Source: Verrucomicrobiia bacterium DG1235
Lineage (GTDB): Bacteria > Verrucomicrobiota > Verrucomicrobiia > Opitutales > Opitutaceae
Assembly (NCBI GenBank): GCA_000155695.1
Contig: DS990592.1
Location: forward strand, 1,574,556 to 1,638,555
DNA length: 64,000 bases
Reading direction: 5' to 3'
Shown: one piece after another, positions 34,309 to 42,411 of the stretch
Layout: each line of letters opens with the position of its first letter
How positions within the stretch are numbered: the stretch's first letter is position 1
Notes under the pieces: generated by a model
Told to the model about the DNA's origin: nothing
What the model saw: the letters and a program-made list of their open reading frames with translations, nothing else
Database searches by the model: none
Position numbers and translations under genes: made by a program

Positions 34309-34941
34309 ATGAATGATCCACTACAACAATTAATAGAAGCGATAAAGGTCGGCAACCGAAAGATTGCCGCCACAGCAACCCAGACCGCCTTGGACTCGGG
34401 ATCCTCTGGCAAGGAAGTCCTAGGCGCCCTGTCCGAGGGCATGGACGATGTCGGGAAACGCTTCAAAGCCAACGAGATTTTCGTGCCTGAAGTTCTAGTG
34501 GCAGCTCGTGCCATGAAGAAAAGTATGGAGTTGCTCGAGCCAATCTTGGTAAAATCAGGCATCAAGCCCGAACACACCCTTGTAATTGGCACGGTCAAAG
34601 GCGATTTGCACGACATCGGAAAGAACCTCGTAGCGATGATGATGAAAGGAGCCAATTTCAATGTTATCGATCTCGGCACCAATCTTCCCGCTCAAACGAT
34701 TCTCGACGCGGCGATTGAGCATAAAGCGGATCTAGTCGGTCTCTCCGCCTTGCTGACCACCACTATGCCAGCGATGCGAGAAACGGTCGCTCTTATGAAC
34801 AAAGAGCCTCACCCATTCAAAATCATTGTTGGCGGAGCTCCTATCACTCAGGATTTCGCCGACGATATTGGGGCTGATGGATTCGCCATTGACGCCGCGA
34901 GCACCGTCGAACTCGCCCGAACACTCGTCACAAGCTCCTAG
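34309..34941 (+). CDS. stand-alone corrinoid protein (MtbC/MttC-like)
   Basis: This 210-residue protein has the standard two-domain corrinoid carrier layout: a helical cap (about 1-85, with RFKANEIFVPEVLVAARAMK) and a cobalamin-binding domain (about 88-208) with GTVKGDLHDIGKN. H101 is the lower axial cobalt ligand. It also has LVGLSALLTTTMPAM and IIVGGAPITQDFADDIGAD, which bind the corrin tail. It would accept methyl from the upstream UroD protein and donate it to the downstream UroD-thioredoxin protein or to the operon I methyltransferase. Closely similar in motif wording to the C-terminal half of the fusion at 25338, so the two share recent ancestry. Confidence 0.93.
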   Translation: MNDPLQQLIEAIKVGNRKIAATATQTALDSGSSGKEVLGALSEGMDDVGKRFKANEIFVPEVLVAARAMKKSMELLEPILVKSGIKPEHTLVIGTVKGDLHDIGKNLVAMMMKGANFNVIDLGTNLPAQTILDAAIEHKADLVGLSALLTTTMPAMRETVALMNKEPHPFKIIVGGAPITQDFADDIGADGFAIDAASTVELARTLVTSS

Positions 34942-34977
34942 AAAAAGGCACACATCCATACACGTACCCATAAAATA

Positions 34978-36345
34978 ATGACAGGAAAAGAGATTCTCCT
35001 TAGAGCATTGAAATGCGAAGCCACTCCACGCGTTCCATGGGTACCCTTTGTCGGCGTACATGGAGGAGCATTGATCGGTGTCGACGCGAAGGACTATCTT
35101 GAATCCACAGAGCATATTGTATCTGGGCTAAAGGCTTCTGCCAAGCGCTACAGACCCGATGGCTTACCTGTCGTGTTCGACCTTCAGCTCGAAGCGGAAG
35201 TACTAGGCTGTCAACTTGCATGGGCGCAAGAAACGCCACCAGCGGTGATTTCTCACCCACTGGATGCCGGCTACGCGATCAAAGCGCTGCCCACCTTATC
35301 AGTCGAGAAGGGGCGCCTGCCCCTGGCGCTCCAAGCTATTCGAGAAACAAAAAAAGAGCTTGGTGAAGAGATCGCTCTTTATGGCTTGCTGACTGGGCCG
35401 CTCACCCTCGCGCTACACCTGCGAGGCGATGACGTGCTCCTTGATATGTTCGACGAAGAAGAAGGCGTTGTCGCACTGCTCGACTACTGCGCGGAGATCG
35501 CAAATCAAATGGTCGACGCCTATCTCGACGCTGGCATCGACGTGATCGCAGTGGTTGATCCAATGATCAGCCAAATCGGTCCGAGCCATTTCACCGATTG
35601 GGTCGCGCCTCGCCTTGATGAAGTATTTAGCTACGTCCGAAAAAAGGGAGCTCTCTCCTCACTCTTCGTATGCGGAAACGCGACGCGAAACTTAGCAGCC
35701 ATGTGCGCCACTCAATGCGACAATATTTCCGTGGATGAGAATGTAGATCTCGCAGAGCTAGCAAAAGTCGCGCGAGCTGCCGGCAAATCATTCGGAGGCA
35801 ATCTGCAGCTCACCAAAATCTTGCTGCTAGGTGATGAAGCGGATGCGAAACGCGAAGTCGTCCGATGTCTCGATCAAGCGGGCGATGGCGGCGGTTTCAT
35901 TCTCGCTCCGGGATGCGACCTCCCCTACGCCGTCAAACCAGAAAACCTAGAGGCAGTAGCAGCTCTCGTTCACGATCCCTATCTAATTGAAGTCGCTCGC
36001 AATCTTCCACCAAAAGACTCGACCGATACCTTCGACGACATTCCCATACCCGACTACGCCGCCGAAAACCAAGTACTTGTAGACATTGTCACACTCGACT
36101 CCGCGGGCTGCGCTCCCTGCGCCTATATGCTAAAAGCGGCGCAGAAAGCGGCGGACGAATACGGAGGAACCATAGACGTCAGGGAACACAAGATAACCAC
36201 CCGAGATGGCCTCGCCTATATGGCAAAACTCGGCGTCACCGCGATCCCCAGCATTTGCGTAGACGGGCGAGAACGATTCGCTTCCATCATCCCGCAACGC
36301 AAAGAGCTTGTCGCATGCTACCAGACTGCTGCCGCAGCAAAATGA
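34978..36345 (+). CDS. UroD-type methyltransferase fused to a C-terminal thioredoxin-like domain
   Basis: Residues about 1-345 form an MtaA/MtbA-like UroD barrel. It has SLFVCGNATRNL, where H-x-C-G becomes F-x-C-G, and FILAPGCDLPYAVKPEN, carrying the later zinc-ligand cysteine. Residues about 362-455 form a thioredoxin-like domain with C378-A-P-C381 (GCAPC) and a cis-proline segment TAIPSICVDG. MtbA-type proteins move methyl from corrinoid to a thiol, so a built-in redox dithiol is suggestive: it could be the acceptor, or reduce the active site or corrinoid. I do not know a characterised protein with this fusion. It overlaps the next gene by four bases (ATGA, 36342-36345). Confidence 0.85.
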   Translation: MTGKEILLRALKCEATPRVPWVPFVGVHGGALIGVDAKDYLESTEHIVSGLKASAKRYRPDGLPVVFDLQLEAEVLGCQLAWAQETPPAVISHPLDAGYAIKALPTLSVEKGRLPLALQAIRETKKELGEEIALYGLLTGPLTLALHLRGDDVLLDMFDEEEGVVALLDYCAEIANQMVDAYLDAGIDVIAVVDPMISQIGPSHFTDWVAPRLDEVFSYVRKKGALSSLFVCGNATRNLAAMCATQCDNISVDENVDLAELAKVARAAGKSFGGNLQLTKILLLGDEADAKREVVRCLDQAGDGGGFILAPGCDLPYAVKPENLEAVAALVHDPYLIEVARNLPPKDSTDTFDDIPIPDYAAENQVLVDIVTLDSAGCAPCAYMLKAAQKAADEYGGTIDVREHKITTRDGLAYMAKLGVTAIPSICVDGRERFASIIPQRKELVACYQTAAAAK

Positions 36346-37244
36346 AAATTCCTCTCGTCCTCGTCACCGGGTTTCTAGGGAGCGGAAAAACCACCTTCCT
36401 CCGTCGAATAGCCGAATCGAATCCTGAATGGCGACTCATGTTTCTCGTCAACGAATTCTCCGAAACCAGCATCGATGAGAGCATCCTAGCAAAAACCGGC
36501 ACGCCAACGCAAAGCATCGTAGGTGGCAGCCTCTTCTGTGAATGCAAAGCAGGCGACTTCATCCGCGTCATGCGAGAAACCGTTCTCGCCGCACACCGCG
36601 AGCAAGCGTTGGATGCCGTATTCATCGAGACAAGCGGAACAGCGGACCCGGATGCTATCGGCAAGCTGGTTCAAATCCATGGCTTAGACGAGTACTTCGA
36701 ATTGTGCCGCATCGTGAGCATCGTATCTCCACTAAGATTCAAGAAACTGATCCGTCACCTCCCTGTAATTGAAAATCAGATACTATTCAGCGATCTAGTC
36801 ATTATAAATAAAATAGATACCGCTAGCGAAGACACGCTTAACTCGGTAGAATCTCAAATACGTCTCCACAACAACGATACGGAAATTGTGAGAGCGAAAA
36901 TGTGTAGGACCCCGTTCTCTTTGACAGCTTCATTGCTCCGAATTCCACAAGGCGATCTCTCTACCTGTGACGCAAATCCATTCGCCACCGTTTCAGCAAG
37001 CTGGCCCAAAGAGCGAAGCATCGATGAACTATACAAATGGATAGAAGCGCTACCTTCATCAATTCTACGTATAAAGGGTGAAATCCAGACTCCCGAAGGA
37101 AGCTGGCAAGTGGACAAGACAGTGGATACAACCGAAATCACTCCTATCTTGCAGAGCAACAGCTCGCCATCATCACGCTTGGTCCTAATCGCCCACGAGA
37201 ATCATGAATCAATCCTCGAAAAAGCAATCCAATGGTTTCAATGA
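36342..37244 (+). CDS. G3E family (CobW-like) P-loop GTPase
   Basis: G3E GTPases insert or deliver metals or cobalamin to target enzymes. Start ATG 36342 gives MKIPLVLVTGFLGSGKTTF, with Walker A at residues 10-18. IINKID is the NKxD guanine motif. The usual metal-binding CxCC is reduced to C-E-C-K (GGSLFCECKAGD), so one ligand is missing. IETSGTADPDAI matches the switch region of the family. Co-translation with the UroD-thioredoxin protein suggests it loads zinc or cobalamin into these methyltransferases, an inference. It is about 300 residues long, at the short end for CobW-like proteins. Confidence 0.88.
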   Translation: MKIPLVLVTGFLGSGKTTFLRRIAESNPEWRLMFLVNEFSETSIDESILAKTGTPTQSIVGGSLFCECKAGDFIRVMRETVLAAHREQALDAVFIETSGTADPDAIGKLVQIHGLDEYFELCRIVSIVSPLRFKKLIRHLPVIENQILFSDLVIINKIDTASEDTLNSVESQIRLHNNDTEIVRAKMCRTPFSLTASLLRIPQGDLSTCDANPFATVSASWPKERSIDELYKWIEALPSSILRIKGEIQTPEGSWQVDKTVDTTEITPILQSNSSPSSRLVLIAHENHESILEKAIQWFQ

Positions 37245-37245
37245 A

Positions 37246-37977
37246 ATGAAAGCGGCACCGGAGACTCTCAAATACTCTGTCATCGCCTGCGATGTTTTCA
37301 AAGAGGAGCTCGAATCGCTAGGTGGCGAAAAACCACCTTGGTCTGGTATTCAATACTTGGAGATGGGACTTCACGACCAACCGGATCTACTAAGAAAGTC
37401 TATTTCAATCGCTCTGAGAAAACTAGAGATGAATGCGAGCATCGAAGCAATTGTCTTCGTATATGGTCTTTGCGGAACTGGGCTCGTAGGCATATCACCG
37501 AGCCGCTGCCCCATCATCATTCCCCGAGCTCACGACTGTGTATCCATTCTTCTTGGATCGCCGAAACGGCACAGCGAGATTCTTCAGAAATATCCCGAAG
37601 CCTATTTCTATTCTCCTGGCTGGGTACGTGGAAAACGCGCCCCAGGACCGGATCGCGAGAAGCATTTGCGAGCCTTTTACACTCAACGCTACGGCGACGA
37701 TCAAGAGCTCGTGGACGAACTCCTCGAAGCGGATAAAGAGAGTTTCGCGCACCATAACTGCGCGGCGTACGTGGACCTGACCCAGAATGAAAAGGCTGAG
37801 GACTATTGTAAAAGCTGCGCTCACTCTCTCGGCTGGAAATTCAGAAAACTGGAAGGCGATCCGCGCCTTCTTCACGATTTGCTCTACGGCCCTTGGGACG
37901 ACAAACGTTTCCTGATCGTCCAGCCCGGACGCTCTATCGCTCTGAGCACAGATTCTAAGGTCCTCCGCGAGCAATAG
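37246..37977 (+). CDS. DUF1638 domain protein
   Basis: A protein of about 243 residues with the DUF1638 hallmarks VFVYGLCGTGLVGI, IIPRAHDCVSILLGS and a C-terminal cysteine group (HHNCAAYVD, YCKSCAHSLGW). DUF1638 proteins are often found beside corrinoid methyltransferases; their function is unknown to me. I place the start at ATG 37246, one base after the G3E stop. ATG 37204 in the same frame would add 14 polar residues and overlap the G3E gene by 41 bases. Last gene of operon II. The conserved Cys and His could bind metal or a corrinoid. Confidence 0.8.
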   Translation: MKAAPETLKYSVIACDVFKEELESLGGEKPPWSGIQYLEMGLHDQPDLLRKSISIALRKLEMNASIEAIVFVYGLCGTGLVGISPSRCPIIIPRAHDCVSILLGSPKRHSEILQKYPEAYFYSPGWVRGKRAPGPDREKHLRAFYTQRYGDDQELVDELLEADKESFAHHNCAAYVDLTQNEKAEDYCKSCAHSLGWKFRKLEGDPRLLHDLLYGPWDDKRFLIVQPGRSIALSTDSKVLREQ

Positions 37978-38060
37978 CGGAATTGGCGCACACGTTGCTA
38001 TGCGTAGGCATCCCTATCCCGCGTCGCGTTCACTAGGCAACAATTACCAAACGAAACGCA

Positions 38061-38735
38061 ATGATCAGCCAAACAACAAACAACGCCCCGCTTCCAACAA
38101 CGCAAACTGCCGCTACGCAATCCACTCAAGCTTCCAATCCCAACAGATCCTTCGAAGCGATCATGGACGACTACTGGTCCGATCCAAATAAAGAAAGTTC
38201 GCTCGATTACCTGAATCAACTCTCCTATAATGATCTGAAGACCGTCGGCAACGCCCACGGATTCGCCGACCCAACACCAAATTTAAACGGCATTTCCACC
38301 GAAGGCGCTAACAATTTACTGCGAGCAAAAGGTCACACCATCGACGAGAACCGAGACGGAATCGACCAAATTGGCGAGGCAAATATCTGGCGTTTCCCCA
38401 ATAGCAATACTCCTCCCGAAGTCGCCGCTGCCTGGAAGGAATCTACTGCCGATATGAGCGACATGGAAGCAATGCTCATGGCCACTCCCTTTATGCCGCT
38501 TCCCATGGTCATCACAAACGAGTCGACGGGCACACAGCAATTTATCCACCCCGGTGACGAAGGCTATGTGAACCCACAGCTAAGCGGTGGATACTCCTTT
38601 ATGAGCACGCTTGAAAACAGCCTTCGCGTCTTGGACGACCCAAGCAATCCCCCGGCAAATATCGAATTCTACAAAAAGCAGAAAGCCTTCTTCAAAAAGC
38701 TTCTCGACGCATTCGAACGCCATGAGGTCGCTTGA
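38061..38735 (+). CDS. hypothetical protein, no recognised family
   Basis: I cannot assign this 224-residue protein. It has no signal peptide or membrane helix. The N-terminal 35 residues are low-complexity (T, Q, N, A, S), suggesting disorder. The middle part has one EF-hand-like stretch (DENRDGIDQIGEANIW) that could bind calcium. It then has a methionine/proline-rich segment and a lysine/phenylalanine-rich helical C-terminus. It stands alone: 83 bp after operon II and 202 bp before a symporter, on the same strand. Codon use looks like the neighbours, which supports a real gene. Confidence 0.6.
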   Translation: MISQTTNNAPLPTTQTAATQSTQASNPNRSFEAIMDDYWSDPNKESSLDYLNQLSYNDLKTVGNAHGFADPTPNLNGISTEGANNLLRAKGHTIDENRDGIDQIGEANIWRFPNSNTPPEVAAAWKESTADMSDMEAMLMATPFMPLPMVITNESTGTQQFIHPGDEGYVNPQLSGGYSFMSTLENSLRVLDDPSNPPANIEFYKKQKAFFKKLLDAFERHEVA

Positions 38736-38808
38736 AAGCTATGCGCCATACGAGTTGTCTCTAGAATCAGTTTTCATTAGGTAAGTCGCACTAATATAGG
38801 AGGGCAAA

Positions 38809-38857
38809 GGTCCCTCGTTGCCACACAGGTTCTGATTCTCCACGGCAACAAGGGACC
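38809..38857. repeat. 14-bp inverted repeat upstream of the symporter gene
   Basis: GGTCCCTCGTTGCC (38809-38822) pairs with GGCAACAAGGGACC (38844-38857), 13 of 14 positions, with a 21-base loop. A third GTTGCC follows at 38858-38863. It lies 74 bp after the hypothetical gene and 81 bp before the symporter, and no T-run follows. It could be a processing or attenuation hairpin or a small repeat element. Confidence 0.6.
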
Positions 38858-38937
38858 GTTGCCGCTCTATTTGACGCTGGTCATTTTACAGTAAGCCACG
38901 ATCGGGCATCTACTCAGGGGCACGCCTCTGAAAGGCT

Positions 38938-40656
38938 GTGCTGCAACCTATGCTCGGAATCGGATTCTTCAACTTGATCGTTCTCGTCGGCTACCTGATC
39001 GGTATCACGATTCTCGGGACGCTATCCATGCGAAAAATCAAGGGCATGAGCGACTTCATCATGCCGCGTCGATTCGGAAAATGGATGATGGCGATGCATG
39101 CCTTCGGATCTGGCACGCATTCGGACCAAGCCGTAAGCGTCGCTTCGAAGACCTATACCAATGGGCTATCTGGAATCTGGTACCAATGGCTCTATTTGTT
39201 CGGGACTCCTTTCTATTGGCTAATCGCGCCAATGATGCGGCGTTTCAGAGCGCTTACCACCGCCGATATATTCGAGCTTCGCTACAATCGTAGCGTAGCC
39301 ATGCTTTACTCGATCATCAGTATTGGAATGATGGTTACGACGATTGGCCTTATGCTGAAAGGGTCAGGTGCCGTCATCTCCGGAGCCAGCGGCGGGGCCA
39401 TATCCCCAGACATAGCGATCATCTTAATGACAGTGCTTTTCGTTGCTTACGGAACGGCGGGCGGGCTCGGCGGAGCAATTGTCACCGACTTCGTGCAGGG
39501 GATCATGACGATCATATTCTCATTCCTCCTCCTTCCTTTCGTCTTAAGCGCTGTTGGAGGCATGGACGGCGTTCGAGCCACTATCGCGGATCCCCAGATC
39601 TTTTCACTGGTCGCTCCGGATGAAATCGGGATTTTCTACATTGTCGCGATCGCTGTAAACGGACTGATCGGAATAGTCACCCAGCCGCACATTCTTTCCA
39701 GCTGCGCGGCGGGCAAAACGGAGAGCGAAGGCCAATTCGGTTTCTTTGTCGGGAGCTTTACCAAGAGATTCTGCACCGTAGCCTGGTGCTTAACAGGCTT
39801 AGCAGGCATCGCATTCTACACAGGCCAAGAAATCAATCCTGACCACCTTTATGGAATGCTTTCCCGCGAGTTCTTCCCGCAGATAATGCCTGGCATGCTT
39901 GGCCTCTTTATCGCGACTCTGCTAGCATCGGTGATGAGTTCCTGCGACTCCTTCATGATCGCCGCTTCCGCTCTCTTCACCGAAAACGTATACAAGCCGT
40001 TCCGCCCGAATCTCAGTGACAGACACTACCTCTGGGCTGCACGATGCGTGTCCGTACTCGTCGTCCTACTAGGCGTCATCTACGCGTATTCACTTTCCGG
40101 AGTCATCGAAGGCTTAGAATTTCTCTGGAAGATAGGTCCCATGATGGGCATCGCGTTTTGGCTAGGCCTCTTCTGGCGGCGTACCACGGCCGCCGCCGCG
40201 TGGACTTCTACCCTAAGCGCCCTACTCGCCTGGTGGATTACCTCAAAAACCTTTTTCGTAAACTGGCTTTCCCAGTCGGAATTCGCCCTCTCCCTTCGCC
40301 TTGTCGTCAATTTGGACAGCGAACCCACAGTCTATCTTCCATGGCAAATGACCGCCTACCTCGGTTGCGGGTTCATCGTTGGAATCGTAACCAGTTTCTT
40401 AACACAACGCACATCGACCGAAAAACTGGAACGCTACTACGCATTGCAAAGAACTCCCGTTTACGAAAAAGAAGACAATAACGCCGCACCGTGCACCCTT
40501 CCTCCCGGAGCCACACCATTGCCTCGCAAAGCGCTATTTCCACAAACGGATCTTGAAATCAGTCTTCCAAGCAAGCGATCAGTCATCGGGTTCACCATCG
40601 GCTGGATTTGCGTAGCGGCGATTGTTTCCAGCCTGTACTGGATCGCTGCAGGCTAG
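38938..40656 (+). CDS. sodium:solute symporter (SSS family)
   Basis: An integral membrane transporter of 572 residues with about 12-14 predicted helices and typical SSS features. These include FGSGTHSDQAVSVASKTYTN near helix 2, a GTAGGLGGAIVTDFVQGIM segment (the common GG-hAVxxTDxxQ motif), and LLASVMSSCDSFMIAASALF, the conserved sodium-site region. It imports an organic solute such as a sugar, amino acid, betaine or carboxylate with sodium. The frame starts at GTG 38938; an in-frame ATG at 38950 is equally plausible. Being on the same strand after operon II, it could import the methyl donor, but the 200-bp gap and the hairpin suggest separate transcription. Confidence 0.92.
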   Translation: MLQPMLGIGFFNLIVLVGYLIGITILGTLSMRKIKGMSDFIMPRRFGKWMMAMHAFGSGTHSDQAVSVASKTYTNGLSGIWYQWLYLFGTPFYWLIAPMMRRFRALTTADIFELRYNRSVAMLYSIISIGMMVTTIGLMLKGSGAVISGASGGAISPDIAIILMTVLFVAYGTAGGLGGAIVTDFVQGIMTIIFSFLLLPFVLSAVGGMDGVRATIADPQIFSLVAPDEIGIFYIVAIAVNGLIGIVTQPHILSSCAAGKTESEGQFGFFVGSFTKRFCTVAWCLTGLAGIAFYTGQEINPDHLYGMLSREFFPQIMPGMLGLFIATLLASVMSSCDSFMIAASALFTENVYKPFRPNLSDRHYLWAARCVSVLVVLLGVIYAYSLSGVIEGLEFLWKIGPMMGIAFWLGLFWRRTTAAAAWTSTLSALLAWWITSKTFFVNWLSQSEFALSLRLVVNLDSEPTVYLPWQMTAYLGCGFIVGIVTSFLTQRTSTEKLERYYALQRTPVYEKEDNNAAPCTLPPGATPLPRKALFPQTDLEISLPSKRSVIGFTIGWICVAAIVSSLYWIAAG

Positions 40657-40668
40657 CACCACGACAGG

Positions 40669-41454
40669 TTACAAACTCAGTTCCGAAGCGGAATTAGGAT
40701 CCAAGAACAAACGGGCATTGGAATGCAGTCTACACAGCGTCGCTGGACAATGCGTTCCAATCTCCCCTTCCACAGCGGCTGCCACAGCAGCGGCTTTCGT
40801 TTTGGCCGGAATCACACCGCTCAGACAAGCCGCATCTTTAAATACCTTGAGCGTTAAGGTAATCGCATGGGTGGGCACTTCCTCGAGCGCCGCAAAGCAG
40901 CCGTCATTCACCTGCTGTTGACGACAGGTGTCGTCCAGTTTCACCACCTTAGCCCATTTGGGATCGTCAAAGTCCGCGATCGGAGGATCGTTAAAGGCAA
41001 GATGACCATTCTCACCGATTCCTAGACAGACCAAATCAATCGGTTTTTCCGCAAGCAATGCGTTTAAACGCCTGCATTCGACTTTCGTATCCATCGCCTC
41101 TCCGTGGATTTCATGAAATGTCTTTACGGATACATGACTGAGAAAATGCTCCTTTTGATACTTTCTAAAACTTTGCGGATGCGCGGAACGCAATCCGACG
41201 TATTCATCCATATGAAACACTTCAACGCGGGTCCAATCGATGCGACCGTTGTTTTCCGATTTCACCAGTTCGGCAAAAAATTCGTCCTGCGAAGGCGCGC
41301 TTCCTACTACAATGCGAACCTCATCCTTCTCCTCTAAAAGCCGAGCGAGATAGGTGGTCACAAACTCAGCTGCAGCAGCTCCCATTTCCTGCCGAGTTGA
41401 ATAGACACTTACTTTTAGCGTCCCATTCACTACTTCCTTTATCGGTTTATTCAC
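40669..41454 (-). CDS. nagB: glucosamine-6-phosphate deaminase-like protein
   Basis: A 261-residue NagB-family protein that would convert glucosamine-6-phosphate to fructose-6-phosphate and ammonia. It carries VEVFHMDEYVGL (general base Asp region), LVCLGIGENGHLAFNDP (active-site loop), and AAVEGEIGTHCPAT near the C-terminus. Compared with E. coli NagB, where the loop is NDGHIAFNEP, Asp141 is Asn and Glu148 is Asp; such changes occur in many non-enterobacterial members. It overlaps nagA by eight bases and is the last gene of an eight-gene minus-strand operon. An isomerase or 6-phosphogluconolactonase-like use of the fold is less likely. Confidence 0.88.
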   Translation of the reverse strand: MNKPIKEVVNGTLKVSVYSTRQEMGAAAAEFVTTYLARLLEEKDEVRIVVGSAPSQDEFFAELVKSENNGRIDWTRVEVFHMDEYVGLRSAHPQSFRKYQKEHFLSHVSVKTFHEIHGEAMDTKVECRRLNALLAEKPIDLVCLGIGENGHLAFNDPPIADFDDPKWAKVVKLDDTCRQQQVNDGCFAALEEVPTHAITLTLKVFKDAACLSGVIPAKTKAAAVAAAVEGEIGTHCPATLCRLHSNARLFLDPNSASELSL

Positions 41455-42409
41455 AGTCCTTTGTCCCCCTGATTTCTCTATCTTCTAATTCGATTCCGAA
41501 ATGCTCTGCAGGTTGCGAAGAACACATAGCGATCGATCCTTGCTCGTCTACACCCAGCCAATCAATGACATTTCGCAAAGCCACATCCATGGTAAGCGAA
41601 GAACCAGCAAACCGATCATCCCCTGGCAAATGCACAACACCATCTTTTCCCACTTCCAAATTGTGACCAGCAAGCGGATACACGCCTGGAGGTGACCCTG
41701 CCGCCGACATGCTATCTGTGGTAAAAAAGACACGCCCTGCAGGTTTCGCCCGATAAAAGTTCTTCAATGCAAAAAGAGGAAGATGTATCCCGTCGGGTAT
41801 CAAGCAGGCAATGAGTTCATCACGAGCCAAAAGGCGTTGTACCACATTGTCATGGCGATGCATTTGCGTCGGTACTGCATTTCCAAGGTGCGTCGCCAAA
41901 GTCGCTCCGGCATTGATAGCATCATCGATAGCGGATTCGGACGCGTTCGTATGACCTAGTCCAATACGAATACCTTTTGAAATCGCATGCTCTATGATCT
42001 CTATCGCTCCTCCTAATTCAGGAGCCAAAGTTATCAGCTTAAGATTCCCTCCAGCCGCATCATACAATCGTTGAAAATCTTCAAGACAAGGTCGCCACGC
42101 CAATTCACGTGGGTGAGCCCCATGATAACCGCTTTCAGTCGAAATCCATGGTCCCTCCAAATGGTAACCTTTCACCATCTCTGCAATTCGCTTATCCTGA
42201 CGTCGCAATGCCTCAATCCCCTCCAATTTCTGACACAAAGCACACACGCTATCGGTTATCAACGTGAACAGAATACCCACAGTACCGTGCGCGCGAAGCG
42301 AGTGAACAGCGTGTAGCATCGTATCCAGCTCCAATGTTTGCGCCTGAAAATCGACTCCGGCAAATCCGTTCACTTGCAGGTCAAAGAGCTTATTCCTCGT
42401 TTGCTCCAT
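41447..42409 (-). CDS. nagA: N-acetylglucosamine-6-phosphate deacetylase
   Basis: A 320-residue amidohydrolase of the NagA family, releasing acetate from GlcNAc-6-P before NagB acts. The motifs are DLQVNGFAGVDFQ at the N-terminus, GYHLEGPWIS with the metal glutamate, IGLGHTNAS, TLATHLGNA with the metal histidines, PDGIHLP, and FTTDSMSAAG with the catalytic Asp. It is shorter than the roughly 380-residue E. coli enzyme, mostly by lacking the N-terminal beta domain strands, so an N-terminal trim is real or the start lies elsewhere. It starts two bases after the peptidase-like gene. Confidence 0.9.
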   Translation of the reverse strand: MEQTRNKLFDLQVNGFAGVDFQAQTLELDTMLHAVHSLRAHGTVGILFTLITDSVCALCQKLEGIEALRRQDKRIAEMVKGYHLEGPWISTESGYHGAHPRELAWRPCLEDFQRLYDAAGGNLKLITLAPELGGAIEIIEHAISKGIRIGLGHTNASESAIDDAINAGATLATHLGNAVPTQMHRHDNVVQRLLARDELIACLIPDGIHLPLFALKNFYRAKPAGRVFFTTDSMSAAGSPPGVYPLAGHNLEVGKDGVVHLPGDDRFAGSSLTMDVALRNVIDWLGVDEQGSIAMCSSQPAEHFGIELEDREIRGTKDCE

Positions 42410-42411
42410 GG

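Noticed and set aside
25338-36345. UroD-family genes as heme biosynthesis (HemE)
   Set aside because: Three copies sit with corrinoid proteins, one is fused to a cobalamin domain and one to a thioredoxin domain. No other heme genes are present, so corrinoid methyltransferase roles fit better.
40669-41454. NagB-like protein as inactive because of active-site changes
   Set aside because: The N and D replacements in GENGHLAFNDP are found in many apparently normal members; no reason to call it broken.
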